From Streptomyces albireticuli (lineage in GTDB: Bacteria; Actinomycetota; Actinomycetes; Streptomycetales; Streptomycetaceae), in contig NZ_CP021744.1 in NCBI RefSeq assembly GCF_002192455.1, forward strand, positions 4,494,001 to 4,558,000: DNA of 64,000 bases. The letters run 5' to 3'. This document shows positions 25,716 to 34,719 of this stretch, in pieces (the stretch's first letter is position 1; the number at the start of each line of letters is the position of its first letter). A program made the translations under genes and the position numbers. Under the pieces are notes generated by a model. The model saw only the letters and a list, made by a program, of their open reading frames with translations, searched no databases and was not told the DNA's origin.

Positions 25716-27989
25716 TCAGTTGCACACCCGGGGCGGGTCCGCGTGCGGGGTCCTCGCCGTGCCCACGCGCACCGCGTCCAGGTCGTCCAGGACCCGGGTG
25801 AGCGTCGCGTCGTCCGGCGAGCTGAGGTAGTCCAGCACGCCGTGCTGGAAGGCGGAGCGCATCCGTGGGGGCATGACGTCCGAGGCGTCCAGGCACAAGG
25901 GGGCGCGGGCGTGCAGCTCCTCGTCGACGCGGGCGTTGACGGAACCCTTGGGCAGGGTTTCCCGGTAGGTGAGGAAGAAGGGCCTCCAGGGGTCCTCACC
26001 GGCGGTGACGGTCGTGCCTTCGCTGTCCGGCAGGGGCTTCGCCCAGACGCGCTGGGCCTCCTCCTCGGTGAGGAACCTCATCAGCTTCCTGGCCGCCGCG
26101 CTCTTGCCGAACAGCGTCGCGAAGTCCGCCGAGATCTCGCGGGCGGTGCCGGTGCGGTCGGCCCCGGGCAGGAGGTCGCGGAAGGGCGTGAAGGTGGCGG
26201 CCGCGCCGTCCCGGTAGGTGGTGCGGATGAAGGAGCCCTGGTGCTGGAGGTCGCACCCGGGCGGCCGGACGTCGCCCTTCCCGTCGGGCTTCGGGAAGGG
26301 GCCGTGGGTGTAGTCCTGCCGGAGCGCGGTCCTCGCGGGCCCGGCGCCGAGCCGCTCGCCGAAGAGCCGCCAGGCGTCCCGGACCTCCGGTGAGGACCAG
26401 GGCAGGTCGCCACGGGCCCACGCCATGTAGGTGTCCTTGCCGCTCCGCTGGAGCAGGATGTCCTCGACCCAGTCGGTGCCCGGCCAGCCGGACGTCGCGT
26501 CGCCGCCCATGCCCGCGCACCAGCGGGCGCCCTGGGCGGAGCGCGCGTCGAGGCCCCGGGAGAGCGCCTTGTCGTGCCAGACGATGCTCTTCAGGGAGAC
26601 CTTGACGGGGACGGCGTGGATCTCGGCGCCGTCCTGGGAGGTCCAGAGCGGCTCGTAGTCCCGGTAGGACCGGAGCGGTTTCTCCTGGACCTTCCCGAGC
26701 GGTTGCAGATCGCCGATGTACTCGGCCGCCTCGCCGAGGCTGGGCAGGATCGCGATGTCCGGGGCGGTGCCCGACTTCACCCGGGACAGCAGGACGTCGC
26801 GCAGGGAGGTCGTGCCCTGATAGGTGAAGTCGATGTTCTCCTTCTCGCGGAAGCGCTCCAGGACCGCCACGAAGCGCTTCTCCTCGTCGCCGGTCCAGGA
26901 GGCGAGGACGGTGACCCTGCCCTCGCGCAGGTCGGGCCAGCCGCCGTTGACGACGGACCCGAGCAGCACCAGGCACACGGCGAGGAACGCGGCGGTGGCC
27001 TGGTACATCCGGTTGTGGAACCGGGTCCGCGGCCGCCGCTCGCCGCGCCGCCGTACCTTCCCGAAGCGGTACTCCTCGATCCGTGGCTGGAGGCCGGCCA
27101 CGACCAGGGCGGCGAGGACGACGGCGGCCAGGGGGATCCAGCCCGCGACCGCGGCCCGCCAGTGGGTGCCGGCCATGGTCTGTTCCACCTTCGGCAGGGT
27201 CCCGGCGGGATCGCCGATCCTGCCGAGCCGCCCGGCCGCCAGCTTCAGGCCGTCCTGGATCTGGAGGCTGAGCACGGTGAGGAGGGGCAGCACCAGTGCC
27301 ACCAGCGCCGTGGCCCCCGCCAGCGGCGGGCTGATCCTGCGGCGGAACCGCCGGCGCAGCGCGCGCTGGGTGCCGGCCAGGAGCCAGGCGAGCGCGGCGC
27401 AGAGCACATAGGCCGTGGCCCACAGGAACCACAGCGGCCCGTCGAACGACGTCTCGTCCGCCAGCGTCCCGCGCTGGCTGAGCTGGACCTTCTCAAGGCG
27501 GGAGACGATGCCGCTGCCCTTCTTCCGCAGCGTGTTCTCCGCGTAGCCGAGGTAGGCCCTCCTGAGGGTCTCGTTGTCCGGGCTGCGGGCGGCCTGCTGG
27601 ATCAGGAAGTCGTACGAGGAGACCTGCCCGGTCGCCGTCCGCAGGGTCTCCCGCCCCTCCTTGTCGGCGACCGTGCCGAGGCCGGCCTTCACCAGGTGCT
27701 GTTTGGCGGCGTTGAGTTCGGCGCCGTACGTCTCGCCGACGCCCTCGGCCTCGGCGGTGTCCTTCTCGTCCAGGCTGGCCCGCGCCGCGGCGTAGGACGT
27801 CTCCAGCGCCTTCCGGGCCGCCTCGACCTCCACGATGGCCGGTGCCGTGCGGTCCGTCACCGCGGCGGCGTTGCGGCCCACCCCGTAGAAGGCGGCCAGC
27901 AGGGCGGCGAAGGCGAGGGCGGTGGCGGTCAGCAGGGCGGCCAGGCGGCGTATGAGGTACGGGCGGGTGCTCGGGGGCTCCGGTTTCAT
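25716..27989 (-). CDS. Membrane sensor fused to extracellular solute-binding domain
   Basis: A 757-residue protein, last in the PknG-type operon. The N-terminal ~350 residues form a membrane module: helix at 13-36, an extracytoplasmic helical segment with a DRTAPAIVEVEAARKALE pattern as in chemoreceptor/GlnX-type sensors, helices at about 185-205, 222-244 and 279-300, a basic cytoplasmic stretch, then a helix at 330-347. Residues ~357-757 are a family-1 type extracellular solute-binding fold (VTVLASWTGDEEKRFVAVLERF, GTAPDIAILPSLGEAAEY, a late WAKPLPDSEG) with four cysteines. No ABC permease or ATPase is nearby, so a sensory rather than transport role is likely (inference). The ATG overlaps the upstream VWA stop by four bases (ATGA). 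The ligand is unknown. Confidence 0.85.
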   Translation of the reverse strand: MKPEPPSTRPYLIRRLAALLTATALAFAALLAAFYGVGRNAAAVTDRTAPAIVEVEAARKALETSYAAARASLDEKDTAEAEGVGETYGAELNAAKQHLVKAGLGTVADKEGRETLRTATGQVSSYDFLIQQAARSPDNETLRRAYLGYAENTLRKKGSGIVSRLEKVQLSQRGTLADETSFDGPLWFLWATAYVLCAALAWLLAGTQRALRRRFRRRISPPLAGATALVALVLPLLTVLSLQIQDGLKLAAGRLGRIGDPAGTLPKVEQTMAGTHWRAAVAGWIPLAAVVLAALVVAGLQPRIEEYRFGKVRRRGERRPRTRFHNRMYQATAAFLAVCLVLLGSVVNGGWPDLREGRVTVLASWTGDEEKRFVAVLERFREKENIDFTYQGTTSLRDVLLSRVKSGTAPDIAILPSLGEAAEYIGDLQPLGKVQEKPLRSYRDYEPLWTSQDGAEIHAVPVKVSLKSIVWHDKALSRGLDARSAQGARWCAGMGGDATSGWPGTDWVEDILLQRSGKDTYMAWARGDLPWSSPEVRDAWRLFGERLGAGPARTALRQDYTHGPFPKPDGKGDVRPPGCDLQHQGSFIRTTYRDGAAATFTPFRDLLPGADRTGTAREISADFATLFGKSAAARKLMRFLTEEEAQRVWAKPLPDSEGTTVTAGEDPWRPFFLTYRETLPKGSVNARVDEELHARAPLCLDASDVMPPRMRSAFQHGVLDYLSSPDDATLTRVLDDLDAVRVGTARTPHADPPRVCN

Positions 27990-29557
27990 ACGGCGTGTCC
28001 AGGGGGGTCGGGGGTACCGGGGGATCCAGGTGCTCCGGAGGTGTCGGAGGCGCCGGGGGCCTCCGGGAAGAGGTAGCGGCACTGGGCGCAGTGCCGGTCC
28101 GCGGGCGCCGCGAGGCGTTCGCAGTTCGGGCACCGCCGGTCCGGGGCCGGGCGCCGGGCGGCGGGGACCGGCCGCGGCGGCCGGTCCGCGGGCTCCGAGG
28201 GCGCCGTCCACTGGGTGCTGTGGTCGGCCGTCACCCAGGCGGCGTTGAGGTCGCCCGGCGCGACGTCGCCGCGGACCCGCACCGCGCCCCGCGGCAGGTC
28301 GGTGACGTGCACCAGCCGGCCGAGCCTGCGCAGCACCTTCTCGTCGCCCAGCTCGTGGGCGAGCCGCACGGCGCGGCCCCACTCCCGCTCCGCGGACTCC
28401 CGCGCCCCGCGCTCGTACGCCTCGCAGCCGGCGATGACGGCCCGGCCGAGGTCGGCGTAGCCGCCGTAGTGGGCGACGCGGGGGTGGATCCGGGTGGACA
28501 GGGCGTGGTCGTCGGTCCAGTGCAGCAGCATCGGGCGGGGCGCGGGCAGGGAGACGCCCTCCACGGCGCCGCCGCCCTCGGCCGGGCCCGTCACCAGCGC
28601 GACGAGGGCGAGCTGGAGGTCCTGCCCGCGCGGGTCGCCGTCGGGGCCGGTGGCGACGCAGAGGTGGAAGTCGCGGGCCTCGTCGCCCCAGGCCCCGGTG
28701 GGGAACTCCCAGGTGAGCTCGCCGGTCCGGACGCCCTCGGCGGTGAGGTCCAGCTCGGTGGGGAAGACCTGCTTGAGGAAGCGCAGCTCGCTGCCCTCGC
28801 GCAGGCTCACCCGGATCCTCATGTCCGGCAGGGCCTTCGCCATGGCGGTGGTCATCATGGCGCGGAACTCCGCCTCCAGGTCGGAGTCGTCCTCCACGGC
28901 GTCCGCGACGCCGTGCAGCCGGGTGGCGATCTCGCGCAGCTCGGTGGCGGCCCACTCGTCGCCGATGCCCCGCGCGTCGCAGGTGAACGCGGCGGCGCAG
29001 TCGGCGAGCACGCTCTCCAGCCGGCCGGGCGGGTCGTGTTCGTTGCGCCCGTCGGTCAGCAGCAGGGTGTGCCGGATGGGGGCGTCCTGCCCGGTGAGGA
29101 GGTCGAGGGCGCGGCTGAGCCAGGCACCGATGGCGGTGCCGCCGGCGGCGACGAGCCCGGTCGCCACATGGGTGGCGTCGGCCCTGGTGTCCGGTCCGGC
29201 GACGGCCATGCGCCCGCCGGGCGGGTAGACGACGCGGGCGTGCTCGGTGCCCTCGACGAGCGCGAAGCGGGTGCCGTCACGCAGCACGTCGACGGCCGCG
29301 GCGGCCGCCCGCCGGGCTGCCGCGATCTTGGTGCTGGGCCAGTTCATCGACCCGGAGCAGTCGATGACGATGACCTCGGCGGACCCGGCGCGGGCGGTGA
29401 GCCGGTCCAGGCCGTCGGCCTCCACGGTGAGGATGGCGTGCGCCGGTACGGTGCCGTCGCCGGCGGCGAGGTATTTGTTCTGCCCCAGCTGCGCGGCCAC
29501 GGTGGGCTGCCGGTGCGCTCTGGGGTGGTCGGCCTGGCTGCCGTTCGCTCGGTGCAT
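27986..29557 (-). CDS. VWA-domain protein with C-terminal zinc ribbon
   Basis: A 523-residue soluble protein. A von Willebrand A domain at about 60-245 has an intact MIDAS start (IDCSGS, Asp66-Ser68-Ser70), then GGTAIGAWL and LLLTDGRNEHD for the other metal ligands, so metal-dependent protein binding is expected. A middle region (about 250-440) is beta-rich then helical (YERGARESAEREWGRAVRLA). The tail has a zinc ribbon CPNC...CAQC near 470-487, after which comes a Pro/Gly-rich end. It is 13 bp downstream of the kinase gene and overlaps the sensor gene by 4 bp. Probably the adaptor of the operon's signalling complex; this role is inference. Confidence 0.9.
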   Translation of the reverse strand: MHRANGSQADHPRAHRQPTVAAQLGQNKYLAAGDGTVPAHAILTVEADGLDRLTARAGSAEVIVIDCSGSMNWPSTKIAAARRAAAAAVDVLRDGTRFALVEGTEHARVVYPPGGRMAVAGPDTRADATHVATGLVAAGGTAIGAWLSRALDLLTGQDAPIRHTLLLTDGRNEHDPPGRLESVLADCAAAFTCDARGIGDEWAATELREIATRLHGVADAVEDDSDLEAEFRAMMTTAMAKALPDMRIRVSLREGSELRFLKQVFPTELDLTAEGVRTGELTWEFPTGAWGDEARDFHLCVATGPDGDPRGQDLQLALVALVTGPAEGGGAVEGVSLPAPRPMLLHWTDDHALSTRIHPRVAHYGGYADLGRAVIAGCEAYERGARESAEREWGRAVRLAHELGDEKVLRRLGRLVHVTDLPRGAVRVRGDVAPGDLNAAWVTADHSTQWTAPSEPADRPPRPVPAARRPAPDRRCPNCERLAAPADRHCAQCRYLFPEAPGASDTSGAPGSPGTPDPPGHAV

Positions 29558-29570
29558 CTGGTCCCCCTGG

Positions 29571-31883
29571 TCAGAAGCGGGTCTTGGGGCGGACGCGGTT
29601 GGCCAGGTCGACCAGTGCGCCGAGGTCGGCCGGGGTGCTCGCCTGCCGGGCGAGGCCGCGCAGCTTCGCCTCCAGCCGGGTGCGGATGGTGAACTCCTCG
29701 TCGGCGGTGCCGAACAGGCCGCCGCCGGCGCGGTCGGCGGTGGGCGTCGACTCCGCCCGTACCCAGTCCAGGGCGACGTCGAGGATCTCGGCCTCCAGGC
29801 GGTCGCGGGCCGGGCCGGTGCGGTGTCCCTCGTCCAGATAGAGCTGCGGGAGGCGGGTGAGGGCCTCGGTGAGCTCGGCCAGGCCCGGCAGGCCGCGCCC
29901 CTGGTCGGCGCGGAGCCGTCCGGCGAGGATCCGCACGCAGGCGGTGCGCGCCGCGTCGTGGTGGCGGGAGACCTCGGGGACCTTGCTGAGCAGGTCGACG
30001 GCGCCCGTGCGGTCGCCGTCGGCGAGCCGGATGCGGGCGAGGCCGAAGGCGGCGCTGCCCTGGGAGCGGTTGCGCTGCCAGACGGCCTGGTAGTAGCGCT
30101 CGGCGGAGTCCGGGTCGCCGCGCTGCTCGGCGCAGTAGCCGAGGGCGAGCTTCGGGGCGTACTCGCCGGGCAGATCGCTGTAGACGCGGTCGAAGGCGCC
30201 CTCCGCGGCGTCCGTGTCGCCCCGGGCGAGGCAGAGCAGCCCCTGGTGCCAGTGGACCCGCCAGTCGTACAGGCCGCCGTGGGCCAGGGCGTGCCGGGCG
30301 TCCGCCAGATAGCGGGCCGCCGCGTCGAGTTCGCGGAGCTCCAGGGAGGCGCGGCACTGCCGGAGCCGGATCTCCACGGAGTCGTACCCGGAGGCCTCCA
30401 GCTGCTGGACGAGCCGGCCGGGGCCGCTGGTGGTCGGCTGGAGGAGGAGCATGACGGCCGGGTCCGCCGGGTCGGGCGAGGGCACGGGCAGGTCCAGCGG
30501 CACCCGGTCGGGCGCGGGCAGGCCGCCGTCGAGCACCGGCCGCCGCCCGCCGGTCAGCCAGCGCTCCAGGGGCGGTACGCGCCCGAGCGAGGCGTCGAGG
30601 AGGGCGGCGGTGGGGGTGAACAGGGTGGAGGGCTCGGGGTGTTCGCGCTCGGTGCGCAGCGACCGGATCTCGCGGAGGACGCCGCGCAGCTGCTCGGACA
30701 TGGCCCGGGCGCCGGGGTAGCGGGCGAGCGGTTCCTCGGCGACGGCGCGGGCGACGGCCCGCTCGTAGGACTCGCCGGCCAGGCCGGGCGGGCGTGGGCC
30801 TGCCTCGTCGGAGAGGGCTCTGAGGGTCATCCCGGCGCTGTAGAGGTCGGACCGCGGTGAGAGGCCCGCGGCGAGGCGGTCGATCACCTCGGGTGCCATG
30901 AAGGCGCGGGCGCCCATGACCGGGCCTTCGAGGTCGCCGATGACGCGGACGGCGCCGAGGTCGATGAGCTTCACCCGGTCGCCCTGGTGCATCACGTTGT
31001 TGGGCTTGAGGTCGCAGTAGACGAGGCCCTCGCGGTGGAGGTGGTCGAGGGCGTCGAGGATGTCGCAGCCGTAGGCGAGGACGTACTCGAAGACGCGGTC
31101 CTCGCCGAAGGGGCCCTCGCGGCGGCCTATGCGGTCGCGGACCTGCGAGAGCGGCATGCCGTTGACGAACTCCATGACGATGTAGTCGACGGGCGGCTCC
31201 TCGGGGTCGCCGTCGGTGCCGCTACGGCCCGGGTGGGTCACGTAGTTGATGATGCGGACGATGCGCGGGTGGTCGAGGCGGGTGAGGTAGTCCCGCTCGA
31301 TGTGCAGGGGCGTCCCCGGGTCGCCGGTGTGGATGAGGCCCTTGAGGGCGACGGGGTGGTCCTCCAGGCGGATGTCCTCGGCGAGGTAGATCCAGCCGAG
31401 GCCGCCGTTGGCGAGGCAGCCCACCACGCGGTACTGCTCGCCGACGAGGTCGCCGGGGGAGAGCTGCGGGGTGAAGTCGTAAGGGTGGCCGCAGCGGGAG
31501 CAGAATCCGGTGGTGAGCGCGGGCTGGCCGGCGTAGGCCCGGCCGACGACGGCGGTGCAGCCCTCCCAGCCGCACGTCCGGCCGCCGAGCGGGGCGTACC
31601 GGTCGGTGACCACCAGGTCCTCGGGGGACGGGGCGCGCACGACGGGCAGGTCGAGCAGGCCGTCGCCGGCCGGGCCGACGGTGAACAGGCGGTCGGTGGC
31701 CCTCCGGCGGTGGGTGCCGGCCGTGGGCGGGCTCTCGGCGAGGCCGTCGGCCTGCGCGGGGACCCGCAGGGCGTGGCCGGTGACGCGGCAGAAGCCGGTG
31801 CCGTCGGCGGAGCAGCCCCGGCAGTCGGGACGCTCGCAGTCGGCGCGTGGGGCCTGCGGTGCCTGCGGGATCTGTGGGGTCAC
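29571..31883 (-). CDS. pknG: PknG-type Ser/Thr protein kinase (rubredoxin-kinase-TPR)
   Basis: A 770-residue soluble kinase with the full PknG architecture. Residues 16-32 hold an extra four-Cys cluster (Cys16, 21, 24, 32). The rubredoxin-like zinc site has Cys104, 109, 128 and 131. The kinase domain (about 150-395) has an atypical glycine loop GCLANGGLGW, Lys181, a YCDLKPNN catalytic loop (Asp291, no HRD arginine) and DLG rather than DFG (308-310), exactly the PknG deviations. The remaining ~350 residues are TPR-like helices (YLADARHALAHGG, AEGAFDRVYSDLPGEYAPKLALGYCAEQRGD). The GTG at 31883 overlaps the upstream protease stop (GTGA). In mycobacteria PknG controls glutamate metabolism in response to amino acids; the target here is unknown. 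Confidence 0.93.
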   Translation of the reverse strand: MTPQIPQAPQAPRADCERPDCRGCSADGTGFCRVTGHALRVPAQADGLAESPPTAGTHRRRATDRLFTVGPAGDGLLDLPVVRAPSPEDLVVTDRYAPLGGRTCGWEGCTAVVGRAYAGQPALTTGFCSRCGHPYDFTPQLSPGDLVGEQYRVVGCLANGGLGWIYLAEDIRLEDHPVALKGLIHTGDPGTPLHIERDYLTRLDHPRIVRIINYVTHPGRSGTDGDPEEPPVDYIVMEFVNGMPLSQVRDRIGRREGPFGEDRVFEYVLAYGCDILDALDHLHREGLVYCDLKPNNVMHQGDRVKLIDLGAVRVIGDLEGPVMGARAFMAPEVIDRLAAGLSPRSDLYSAGMTLRALSDEAGPRPPGLAGESYERAVARAVAEEPLARYPGARAMSEQLRGVLREIRSLRTEREHPEPSTLFTPTAALLDASLGRVPPLERWLTGGRRPVLDGGLPAPDRVPLDLPVPSPDPADPAVMLLLQPTTSGPGRLVQQLEASGYDSVEIRLRQCRASLELRELDAAARYLADARHALAHGGLYDWRVHWHQGLLCLARGDTDAAEGAFDRVYSDLPGEYAPKLALGYCAEQRGDPDSAERYYQAVWQRNRSQGSAAFGLARIRLADGDRTGAVDLLSKVPEVSRHHDAARTACVRILAGRLRADQGRGLPGLAELTEALTRLPQLYLDEGHRTGPARDRLEAEILDVALDWVRAESTPTADRAGGGLFGTADEEFTIRTRLEAKLRGLARQASTPADLGALVDLANRVRPKTRF

Positions 31884-33679
31884 TGCCGGTCGCCTCCTCG
31901 CGGGCGGTGGGTGTGCCGCCGTACGGCCTCGGCGAACCGCTCCACGGCCCGCTCGGCCTCGGTGAGCTCGCAGGGCGCCTGGTAGAGGAGGTTGTGGGCG
32001 ACGCGGTAGAGGGGCGCCGTGGCCCGCTCCTCCTCCAGGCTGCGGGTGGCGAGCAGGGCGTAGAACGCCTCCAGGCGGCCGCGCAGTTCGTCGCGGCGGG
32101 CCACGCCCGCCTCGGCCACCCCGATGGCCTCCTCGACCCGGAGCAGTCCCGATTCCACGGCGCTCTCGAAGGCCGCGAGCTTGGGGAGGAACCTTCTGCT
32201 GCCGCGCTCGGGGTCGCAGGACAGGGTGGTGAGGTCGAGCCGCAGCCCCGTGGCCTCCTGCGGCACGGCCCGTACGGGCGCGACGAGCGCGGCCCGGTCG
32301 TAGGCGGTGCGCTCGCGGCGGGCGATGTGCTCGATGCGGTCGCGGACCCGGTCGAGCCGGGCGGTGATCTCGTCCTTGCTCGGGTCGGCCATCCTCAGCG
32401 CCAGCTCCAGGCTCTGCGATTCGGGGTTTCGGAAGACGAGGAGCAGCCGGGCGCCCCGGGCGGCGAGCAGGTCGGTGAACTCGACCAGCGCCATGGGGTC
32501 CTCGGCGTAGTCGACGCCCTCGGCGACGACCGTGAGCGGCACCGTGCGGATCTCGCCGAAGCGGCCGACGGCGGTGGCGCCGTCGCCGTCGCCGGTGTGC
32601 AGGCCGAGCCGGTCGGCGACCCGCTCGGCGACGTGGGCGACGGTCCCGCCGGAGACGTCGAGGGCGAGGTCGACGCTGCCGATGGGCGGCACGGTCTCGT
32701 CGGCGGGGCGCGGGGGGCGGAGCGTGCGGGGCGGGCCGGGTGGCGCGAGGCGGTCGGGCGGCCGGTCGGAGGGGCGGGCGGCCGGGGGCGGGCAGTCGGC
32801 CGTCACCTCGCGGTCGGCGAGGGCGACGGCCCGGCTGAGGGTCGCGGCGCGGGCCGCCTCGCCCTTCTTGATGACGATCGCCTCGACGACGCCCCGGCGG
32901 CCGCCGCCGTCGGCGGCCCCCAGCCAGCGGGCCAGCCAGCGGGCGAAGTCCTGGTCGAGCGGGGCGCCCCGGGGCACGGACGGCAGGTCGTTGCCGCGCC
33001 GGCCGCCGACGTGCTCCTCGATCTGCGGCAGGTGCCGGACGATGGTCTCGATCGGGATCATGTACGACAGGTGCAGCCGCTGGCCGGTGGGGGCGTCCAT
33101 GGTCCGGTCGTCGTAGCGGCTGACCACCATGCCCAGCACCCGGTGGGTCTCGACGTCGGTCACGGCCGCCCCGCTGAAGCCGGGGCGCACGGTCTCGGCC
33201 GGGGTGCGCGGGGACAGCTGCACCCACTCGCCGCGCGGGCCGCAGGGGCCGTCGATCGTGGCCCAGAAATACACGCCGTCGCGCAGCCCGGGGATGTCCG
33301 GGTGGCCGAACATCCGCACGGTGCGGCCCGGGGACGGCGCCATCCGGTGCAGCGGGGCCGCGTGCCGGGCGTGCTGCGGCTCGGCCAGTCTCAGCAGGGC
33401 GACGTCGCCCCGGGAGTCCCGCTGCTCGGGCACCCAGGCGCCCTCGGCGACCCGGGCCCGCACGGGCGGTGCGCCGGCCACGCCGACGAGCTCGACCAGG
33501 ACCTCGTCGGCCGGATCCGGGCCGCCGTCCCACGGGATGACGTGGGCGCAGGTCAGCACGGTGTCGACGCCCAGCAGGATCCCGGCGCCCAGCATGCCGC
33601 CGCCGGGCGTGGAAATGCGCACCCGCCACGTTTCCTCGAACACCTGGTCGTTGACGGGGACTTCGGTGCTCTCCCCCAT
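31880..33679 (-). CDS. Trypsin-like serine protease with C-terminal effector-associated region
   Basis: A 599-residue protein, first of the operon. The first ~210 residues are a trypsin-like protease with a complete triad: His46 in LTCAHVI, Asp92 in SRGDVALLRL and Ser169 in RPGFSGAAV. No signal peptide or membrane helix is seen, so it probably acts in the cytoplasm. A Pro/Arg-rich linker (about 355-395) leads to an alpha/beta C-terminal region of ~200 residues (IGSVDLALDVSG, LTVVAEGVDYAEDPMALVEFTDLLA, LLLVFRNPESQSLELALRM) that I cannot name. The start is uncertain: ATG at 33679 is chosen as it immediately precedes the protease fold, but an in-frame ATG at 33730 is possible. It is likely activated within the kinase/VWA complex (inference). 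Confidence 0.85.
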   Translation of the reverse strand: MGESTEVPVNDQVFEETWRVRISTPGGGMLGAGILLGVDTVLTCAHVIPWDGGPDPADEVLVELVGVAGAPPVRARVAEGAWVPEQRDSRGDVALLRLAEPQHARHAAPLHRMAPSPGRTVRMFGHPDIPGLRDGVYFWATIDGPCGPRGEWVQLSPRTPAETVRPGFSGAAVTDVETHRVLGMVVSRYDDRTMDAPTGQRLHLSYMIPIETIVRHLPQIEEHVGGRRGNDLPSVPRGAPLDQDFARWLARWLGAADGGGRRGVVEAIVIKKGEAARAATLSRAVALADREVTADCPPPAARPSDRPPDRLAPPGPPRTLRPPRPADETVPPIGSVDLALDVSGGTVAHVAERVADRLGLHTGDGDGATAVGRFGEIRTVPLTVVAEGVDYAEDPMALVEFTDLLAARGARLLLVFRNPESQSLELALRMADPSKDEITARLDRVRDRIEHIARRERTAYDRAALVAPVRAVPQEATGLRLDLTTLSCDPERGSRRFLPKLAAFESAVESGLLRVEEAIGVAEAGVARRDELRGRLEAFYALLATRSLEEERATAPLYRVAHNLLYQAPCELTEAERAVERFAEAVRRHTHRPRGGDRQ

Positions 33680-34098
33680 GGGCGCAGAGCATACGCGCGG
33701 GCTCCTCGGCTGTGACCCCTTGTGACTCATGGGCCACCGTTCCGTGTGGTTCAGGGCAGAGGTCGCGCGGGGAGGGGTGGGAGTGGCGGGGGAGGGGTGG
33801 CGCCTGAGGCGCGGAAGGGGGCGCACGCCGGGGTGGTGTGCGTGGCCGTGCGGGCGCCGTCGGGTCACCCGTTCGCCGTGATCGGGTGCCGCCGGACCGG
33901 TGACCGTACGGTCACCCCCGGTGACCTGCCGTTACGCCGTCCGGTGGGCCCGGCGTGGGTGGCCGGGGCGGTGGATCTGATGTGACGTCAGGGTGCGGGG
34001 GCGGCGGAACGCCGGTTCCCTCGGCTTGGAGGAGCGCGGAACCCCCCACTCCGTCGCCGGCACACCGGTGCCGCGTCCGCGCTCACGGAGGAACAAGC
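33680..34098. other. Divergent intergenic region upstream of the PknG-type operon
   Basis: 419 bp between the protease start and the secreted protein start. It holds an 18-bp palindrome and extra half-sites (listed separately) plus GGGAGGGG-type low-complexity runs near 33771-33800. No gene is seen. Confidence 0.5.
33863..33926. promoter_or_regulatory. Candidate operator array of GGTGACC/GGTCACC half-sites
   Basis: A perfect 18-bp palindrome GGTGACCGTACGGTCACC at 33899-33916 is flanked by GGTCACC at 33863-33869 and GGTGACC at 33920-33926. Four half-sites within 64 bp in the divergent promoter of the PknG-type operon suggest binding by a dimeric regulator. No cognate regulator is adjacent. 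Confidence 0.5.
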
Positions 34099-34635
34099 AT
34101 GCGTACAGCACGAGTGCTCACCGGGACCGCCATGACCATAGCCGCCCTCGGGCTGGCGGGCTCGCCCTCGCTCGCCGCGACCTTCGGGAAGCTGGAGGTC
34201 ACCCCGAACCCCGCGCAGCCCGGCACGATGGTCACGGTGAACACCACCGCCTGCGGGTCGAACGGCTCCGGTACGGGTGACGCCAGCGCGGTCGGCGGGC
34301 CGGCTTCCTTCCAGCTCATGCCGGGCACGCACAAGGAGGTCGTGGTCGGCCAGTTCACCGTGCCGAACACGGCGAAGCCGGGCACGTACGGCATCGGCGT
34401 GAAGTGCAAGAACGGCAAGGAGGCCACCGGTGACCTGGTCGTCACCAGCGGCGGTGGCGGCGGGGGCGGCGGCGCCACCACGAAGCCCCCGACGGGCGGC
34501 GTGAAGACCGGTGTCGGCTCCACGAGCGACGACTCGGGCATGACGGAGATCGTTGCCGGCGCGGCGGTGCTGGCGACGGCGGCCGTCGGCGGTACCTGGT
34601 TCCTCCGCCGGCGCGGCGGCGGCAACCGGGTCTGA
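34099..34635 (+). CDS. Secreted, C-terminally membrane-anchored protein
   Basis: A 178-residue protein. Signal peptide MRTARVLTGTAMTIAALGLAG with cleavage near SLAAT (about residue 28), an Ig-like beta domain (LEVTPNPAQPGTMVTVNTTAC ... VGQFTVPNTAKPGTYGIGVKC) with two cysteines, a Gly-rich spacer, then a C-terminal hydrophobic helix (EIVAGAAVLATAAVGGTWFL) and RRRGGG. The layout is that of a cell-wall or membrane-anchored surface protein, and a sortase gene follows 84 bp later. However no LPxTG or LAxTG motif is present before the helix, so simple membrane anchoring is more likely. GGAGGAAC precedes the ATG. Confidence 0.85.
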   Translation: MRTARVLTGTAMTIAALGLAGSPSLAATFGKLEVTPNPAQPGTMVTVNTTACGSNGSGTGDASAVGGPASFQLMPGTHKEVVVGQFTVPNTAKPGTYGIGVKCKNGKEATGDLVVTSGGGGGGGGATTKPPTGGVKTGVGSTSDDSGMTEIVAGAAVLATAAVGGTWFLRRRGGGNRV

Positions 34636-34719
34636 CGCCCGCGTACCCCGTCCGGCAGGCTCCGTCCCCGGTCCCCGCGCGCGAACGCCCGGGGACCGGG
34701 GGCGCGGTGGAGGATCCCG

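Noticed and set aside
31884..33737. Upstream extension of the kinase frame through the protease gene
   Set aside because: The extension is Arg/Pro shadow sequence, and the overlapping frame encodes a protease with intact catalytic triad. The kinase GTG at 31883 overlaps the protease stop as in a coupled operon.
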